13,617 nt of DNA, from assembly GCA_006227775.1 (NCBI GenBank), contig SBFV01000075.1, positions 1-13,617 of the forward strand. Reading direction: 5' to 3'. This document shows, piece by piece, positions 12,719 through 13,617 of this stretch. Below the pieces are notes generated by a model. That model saw only the letters and a program-made list of their open reading frames with translations, was not told where the DNA came from and did not search any database. Source of the DNA: Gammaproteobacteria bacterium (GTDB lineage: Bacteria > Pseudomonadota > Gammaproteobacteria > Chromatiales > Chromatiaceae). The position numbers were made by a program, and so were the translations under genes. Numbering within the stretch: position 1 is the first letter of the stretch; each line of letters starts with the position of its first letter.

Positions 12719-13617
12719 ATGATCAACCTACGCCTCCTCCACAGTCCCTGCCTTACCCCAAACTTATCGGCAGGTGCCCTGGGTGCCTTGGCCTTGCTCC
12801 TCGGCCTGTTCTGGGCTCCCGGCACCACCCTGGCCGAGGAACCGCCGGCTGGCTTGGCGGAAAAAAGCTGCGCCGCCACGCCACAACAAGGAGCCTGGCG
12901 ACGCCCCGACCAGCAGGAGATCAAGCAGCGCCTCGACCCACTCCAGTACCGGGTCACCCAGGAGGAGGCGACCGAACCCCCCTTCCGCAATGCCTACTGG
13001 GACAACCACGAGGAGGGCATCTACGTGGACGTGGTCTCCGGCGAGCCCCTGTTCAGCTCCAAGGATAAATTCGATTCCGGCACCGGCTGGCCCAGCTTTC
13101 ACTCCCCCCTGGAACCGGCGCTGATCGTGGAGAAAAAGGACCGCAAGTTCTTCATGGAGCGCACCGAGGTCCGCTCCCGCCATGGGGATTCCCATCTCGG
13201 GCATGTCTTCGACGATGGCCCCGGGCCGACGGGGCTGCGCTACTGCGTCAATTCCGCCGCCCTGCGCTTCATCCCCGTCGCCGACCTGGAGCGGGAGGGT
13301 TACGGCGATTACCTGGCCCTGTTCACCGCCGATCCGCCGGCCAGCACCGAGCAACCCCGCCGGGCCCTGGCGACCTTCGGCATGGGTTGCTTCTGGGGCG
13401 CGGAGGTGAAGTTCTGCAACCTCAAGGGGGTGACGAAGACCCGGGTCGGCTATGCCGGCGGCCACAGCGCCGAGCCGACCTATCGCCAGGTGAGCACCGG
13501 CCGCACCGGGCACGCGGAGGTGGTCCAGATCGAATACGACCCGGACCTGATCAGCTACGACCAGTTGCTGGAGGTCTTCTGGCAGGGACACGACCCCACC
13601 ACCCTCAACCGCCAGGG
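12719..13617 (+). CDS. Exported methionine sulfoxide reductase B/A fusion (3' end outside window)
   Basis: The frame is open from ATG 12719 (AGGAG 8 bases upstream) to the window edge, giving 299 codons and no stop. A signal peptide (residues 1-39, cleavage after TLA) sends it to the periplasm. An MsrB domain follows (about 76-202): YRVTQEEATEPPFRNAYWDN, GIYVDVVSGEPLF, DSGTGWPSF, SHLGHVF and the catalytic RYCVNSAALRF with Cys176. The MsrA domain starts at about 216 with GMGCFWGAE (catalytic Cys224) and continues to FWQGHDPTTLNRQ. Together the domains reduce the R and S forms of methionine sulfoxide, repairing oxidised envelope proteins. The MsrB part lacks the zinc-binding CxxC pairs and has Thr122 where many MsrBs, including Neisseria PilB, have the resolving Cys, so it must be recycled another way. 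The gene is monocistronic as far as visible. Confidence 0.93.
   Translation, partial: MINLRLLHSPCLTPNLSAGALGALALLLGLFWAPGTTLAEEPPAGLAEKSCAATPQQGAWRRPDQQEIKQRLDPLQYRVTQEEATEPPFRNAYWDNHEEGIYVDVVSGEPLFSSKDKFDSGTGWPSFHSPLEPALIVEKKDRKFFMERTEVRSRHGDSHLGHVFDDGPGPTGLRYCVNSAALRFIPVADLEREGYGDYLALFTADPPASTEQPRRALATFGMGCFWGAEVKFCNLKGVTKTRVGYAGGHSAEPTYRQVSTGRTGHAEVVQIEYDPDLISYDQLLEVFWQGHDPTTLNRQ

Noticed and set aside
12764..13591. Minus-strand open frame opposite msrBA
   Set aside because: Shadow of the MsrB/MsrA frame; no recognisable domain.
1..13617. CRISPR array, rRNA or riboswitch
   Set aside because: No regularly spaced repeats, no rRNA-like sequence and no recognisable riboswitch core were seen on either strand.

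Overview
The window is GC-rich chromosomal DNA of gammaproteobacterial type. The best guess is a Chromatiales or purple-sulfur-bacterium-like organism. This rests on the DUF2782 gene, an E. coli-like Rep helicase, a Cys-Leu(UAA) tRNA pair like part of E. coli glyW-cysT-leuZ, and the overall GC-rich codon use. The species is an inference and is not fixed by any marker here.

Layout. (1) Positions 1-2709: GC-rich hairpins with a forward terminator, a small exported DUF2782 protein (minus), and a complete Rep/UvrD-type DNA helicase (plus). (2) Positions 2758-3045: a tRNA promoter, then tRNA-Cys(GCA) and tRNA-Leu(UAA). (3) Positions 3046-6145, directly behind tRNA-Leu: an accessory scar. It holds an orphan C-terminal piece of a HicB-like antitoxin, a palindromic intergenic repeat, an intact FitAB/VapBC-type toxin-antitoxin pair with a palindromic operator, and a mosaic of three broken genes (arylsulfatase, IS66 transposase, membrane-anchored alpha/beta hydrolase). 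The mosaic junctions can be placed almost to the base. (4) Positions 6146-6922: about 780 bases with no gene, including a cluster resembling DnaA boxes. (5) Positions 6923-9056 (minus): a two-gene unit, a membrane-anchored glycerophosphodiester phosphodiesterase followed by a stand-alone LexA/UmuD-type S24 protein with no DNA-binding domain. (6) Positions 9246-12525 (plus): a second copy of the DnaA-box-like cluster, then a tight operon of a ubiquitin-like/Mut7-C RNase protein, a secreted PHB-depolymerase-like esterase and a type I phosphodiesterase. (7) Positions 12719 to the right edge: an exported methionine sulfoxide reductase B/A fusion, cut by the window end.

Genes that probably act together: the FitAB-like pair (4-base overlap, shared operator); GDPD with the S24 protein (34-base gap); and Mut7-C, esterase and phosphodiesterase (23-base gap, then a 4-base overlap). 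Several products act outside the cytoplasm (GDPD, esterase, MsrBA, DUF2782), but no single pathway links them.

The least expected signal is a 35-base motif present twice in the same orientation, at 6680-6714 and 9246-9280. Both copies have the arrangement TTATCGACA-N3-TTATCCACAG-N4-TGGGGAAAA, and they bracket the GDPD/S24 unit. No clearly new multi-gene defence or biosynthetic system was found.
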